From positions 20,232 to 41,760 of the forward strand of contig JAGDWE010000045.1 in NCBI GenBank assembly GCA_023255965.1: DNA of 21,529 nt, given 5' to 3'. Positions 20,718 through 21,529 of the stretch are shown here, one piece after another. Each line of letters opens with the position of its first letter. Within the stretch, counting starts at the first letter, position 1. The position numbers and the translations under genes were made by a program. Under the pieces are notes generated by a model, which made no database searches, was not told the DNA's origin, and saw nothing but the letters and a program-made list of their open reading frames with translations. Source of the DNA: Desulfurococcales archaeon. Lineage in GTDB: Archaea > Thermoproteota > Thermoprotei_A > Sulfolobales > NBVN01.

Positions 20718-21229
20718 GTGAAGGTCTGCCTACGAGTAATACTAGCTCAAGTTATATAAAGGTATCGTATCAAGGGAGGGTAGAGCACTATACTCTAAAG
20801 ACTTCAGCTATTCATTGATTAGGGGTATTCCAGTCAAGCATCTATCGGAGGATGCATTCAAAGCAGTTGTCGACTTGCTTTTAAGGGAGGTGAGGTCAGT
20901 TAATGGTGGTTGTTGATGGGCTTAGTTGAGATTGCCCTGAAGCTATATGGGGTTGGATTCGATGTCGTGCCTGTAGATGTAAATAAAGACCTCTATGCTC
21001 TTGGAGCTCAAGCAGGAGGGTTAATGGAAAGGACTTGGAAAAGCTGTTAAGGAAGGCAAGTGGTGTAGCAATTGTTGTAGGGCCTGAAAATCCTTGGAAG
21101 CCAGTATCATATCTAATCATTGTCGATGCTGATAGGCCAAGTGCTTTGGAGAAAGCCCCTACACTCAAGGAGCTCATCTATTTCTCTTTTCCTAGTCAAA
21201 TATCACCAACCATTTCACCCTGCATTTAG
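20718..21229 (+). pseudogene. Decayed gene of unknown family
   Basis: Successive frames read like one protein. VKVCLRVILAQVI starts at GTG 20718. GIVSREGRALYSKDFSYSLI and RGIPVKHLSEDAFKAVVDLL lie in a second frame, ending at TGA 20914. MGLVEIALKLYGVGFDVVPV and DVNKDLYALGAQ lie in a third frame from 20916. KASGVAIVVGPENPWKPVSY, LIIVDADRPSALEKAPTLKE and LIYFSF close the series to 21229. Alternating alpha/beta patterns (VVVDG, FDVVPVDV, VAIVVGPE, YLIIVDAD) suggest a Rossmann-like or TIM-like enzyme, but the family was not recognised. At least three frameshifts are needed. A 13-bp palindrome, TCACATCATGTGA (20689-20701), and TATA-like CTTAATAATG precede it. Confidence 0.5.
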
Positions 21230-21408
21230 ATGTGATTAGAAATCTGGTCCCATTAGTGGCAATGGGGTTAATAGTTTATTGATGTTAAGTTTCAACCTTG
21301 CGTTAACGAATAACCGATATCATACATACACTTTCCTTAACTTTTTCTATAACAATATAACAATAAAGGACTCTCTATTCAGCTAACCTAGAAAAAGAAC
21401 AAATCGCA

Positions 21409-21528
21409 TCATCTACTCTTTTTATCAATATCCTTTGCGAAGGTAGAATGCTGATGAATTGCAAACCTTCGCTCAAGCTCATCCTCTCTAACTATTCTCT
21501 GAGGATTATGAGTTCCTTCCCTTAATCT
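21409..21528 (-). CDS. C-terminal end of an unidentified gene (partial)
   Basis: A minus-strand frame enters from the right edge and ends at TGA 21409-21411, encoding 39 residues: RLREGTHNPQRIVREDELER, RFAIHQHSTFAKDIDKKSR. The highly charged composition looks like a genuine protein C-terminus, but it is too short to assign. The segment between this stop and the preceding pseudogene (21230-21408) is AT-rich and shows no gene. Confidence 0.4.
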   Translation of the reverse strand, partial: RLREGTHNPQRIVREDELERRFAIHQHSTFAKDIDKKSR

Positions 21529-21529
21529 C

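Noticed and set aside
20896..21177. Minus-strand open frame of 93 codons
   Set aside because: The plus strand carries the protein-like alpha/beta pieces here; the minus translation is Ser/Leu-rich without a family signature.

Overview
The window is chromosomal DNA of a hyperthermophilic archaeon, most likely a Thermoproteota (crenarchaeal) lineage. The evidence is a full-length reverse gyrase, archaeal ribosomal protein L10e, the exosome subunit Csl4, a Dph2 enzyme for diphthamide, a Tfx-type regulator, a tungsten aldehyde:ferredoxin oxidoreductase, AGG/AGA-dominated arginine codons, frequent TTG/GTG starts, and TATA-like boxes about 26 nt upstream of leaderless starts. The genus cannot be assigned from the sequence alone.

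Positions 1-13360 are a compact, mostly intact housekeeping part. Reverse gyrase (minus) and CTP synthase (plus) diverge from a shared intergenic promoter region. CTP synthase converges with a stand-alone AsnC/Lrp-type ligand-binding (RAM) protein. A poorly occupied 650-bp gap precedes a two-CBS-domain protein. Then comes a minus-strand tungstopterin block: MoaD-like protein, Tfx-like regulator, aldehyde:ferredoxin oxidoreductase and a radical-SAM protein of the tungsten-enzyme-maturase type. An AT-rich array of dyad-symmetric sequences sits between the regulator and the oxidoreductase gene. rpl10e and dph2 overlap by 4 bp and diverge from csl4.

Positions 13360-15400 are a gene graveyard. They hold a broken small gene, a transposase-like (possibly TnpB/OrfB) pseudogene with three different in-frame stops, the N-terminal third of an ABC-transporter ATPase cut at Walker A, and a frameshifted family-2 glycosyltransferase. 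Intact genes follow at 15425-17771: an Nramp-related transporter, a small membrane protein and an MTH1187-type (thiamine-binding-like) protein. After them comes a DUF89-family pseudogene with frameshifts and stops, which ends abruptly near 18252.

Positions 18245-20717 look like the remains of an integrated plasmid or virus. They contain a small beta-rich protein with an interrupted Pro/Ser/Arg tail, a 390-bp array of 25 CTAG tetranucleotides with a recurrent 9-bp spacing, a small basic-tailed protein and a frameshifted C2H2 zinc-finger protein facing each other across a control region with GGTACC repeats and an 18-bp perfect palindrome, and then about 1.1 kb of non-coding, repeat-rich DNA resembling a replication or control region. 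A decayed unrecognised gene (20718-21229) and the C-terminus of an unidentified minus-strand gene close the window.

No rRNA, tRNA, CRISPR array or intact transposase was found. The most unusual parts are the CTAG array with its neighbouring palindrome-rich region, and the possible Tfx/MoaD control of the tungsten oxidoreductase.
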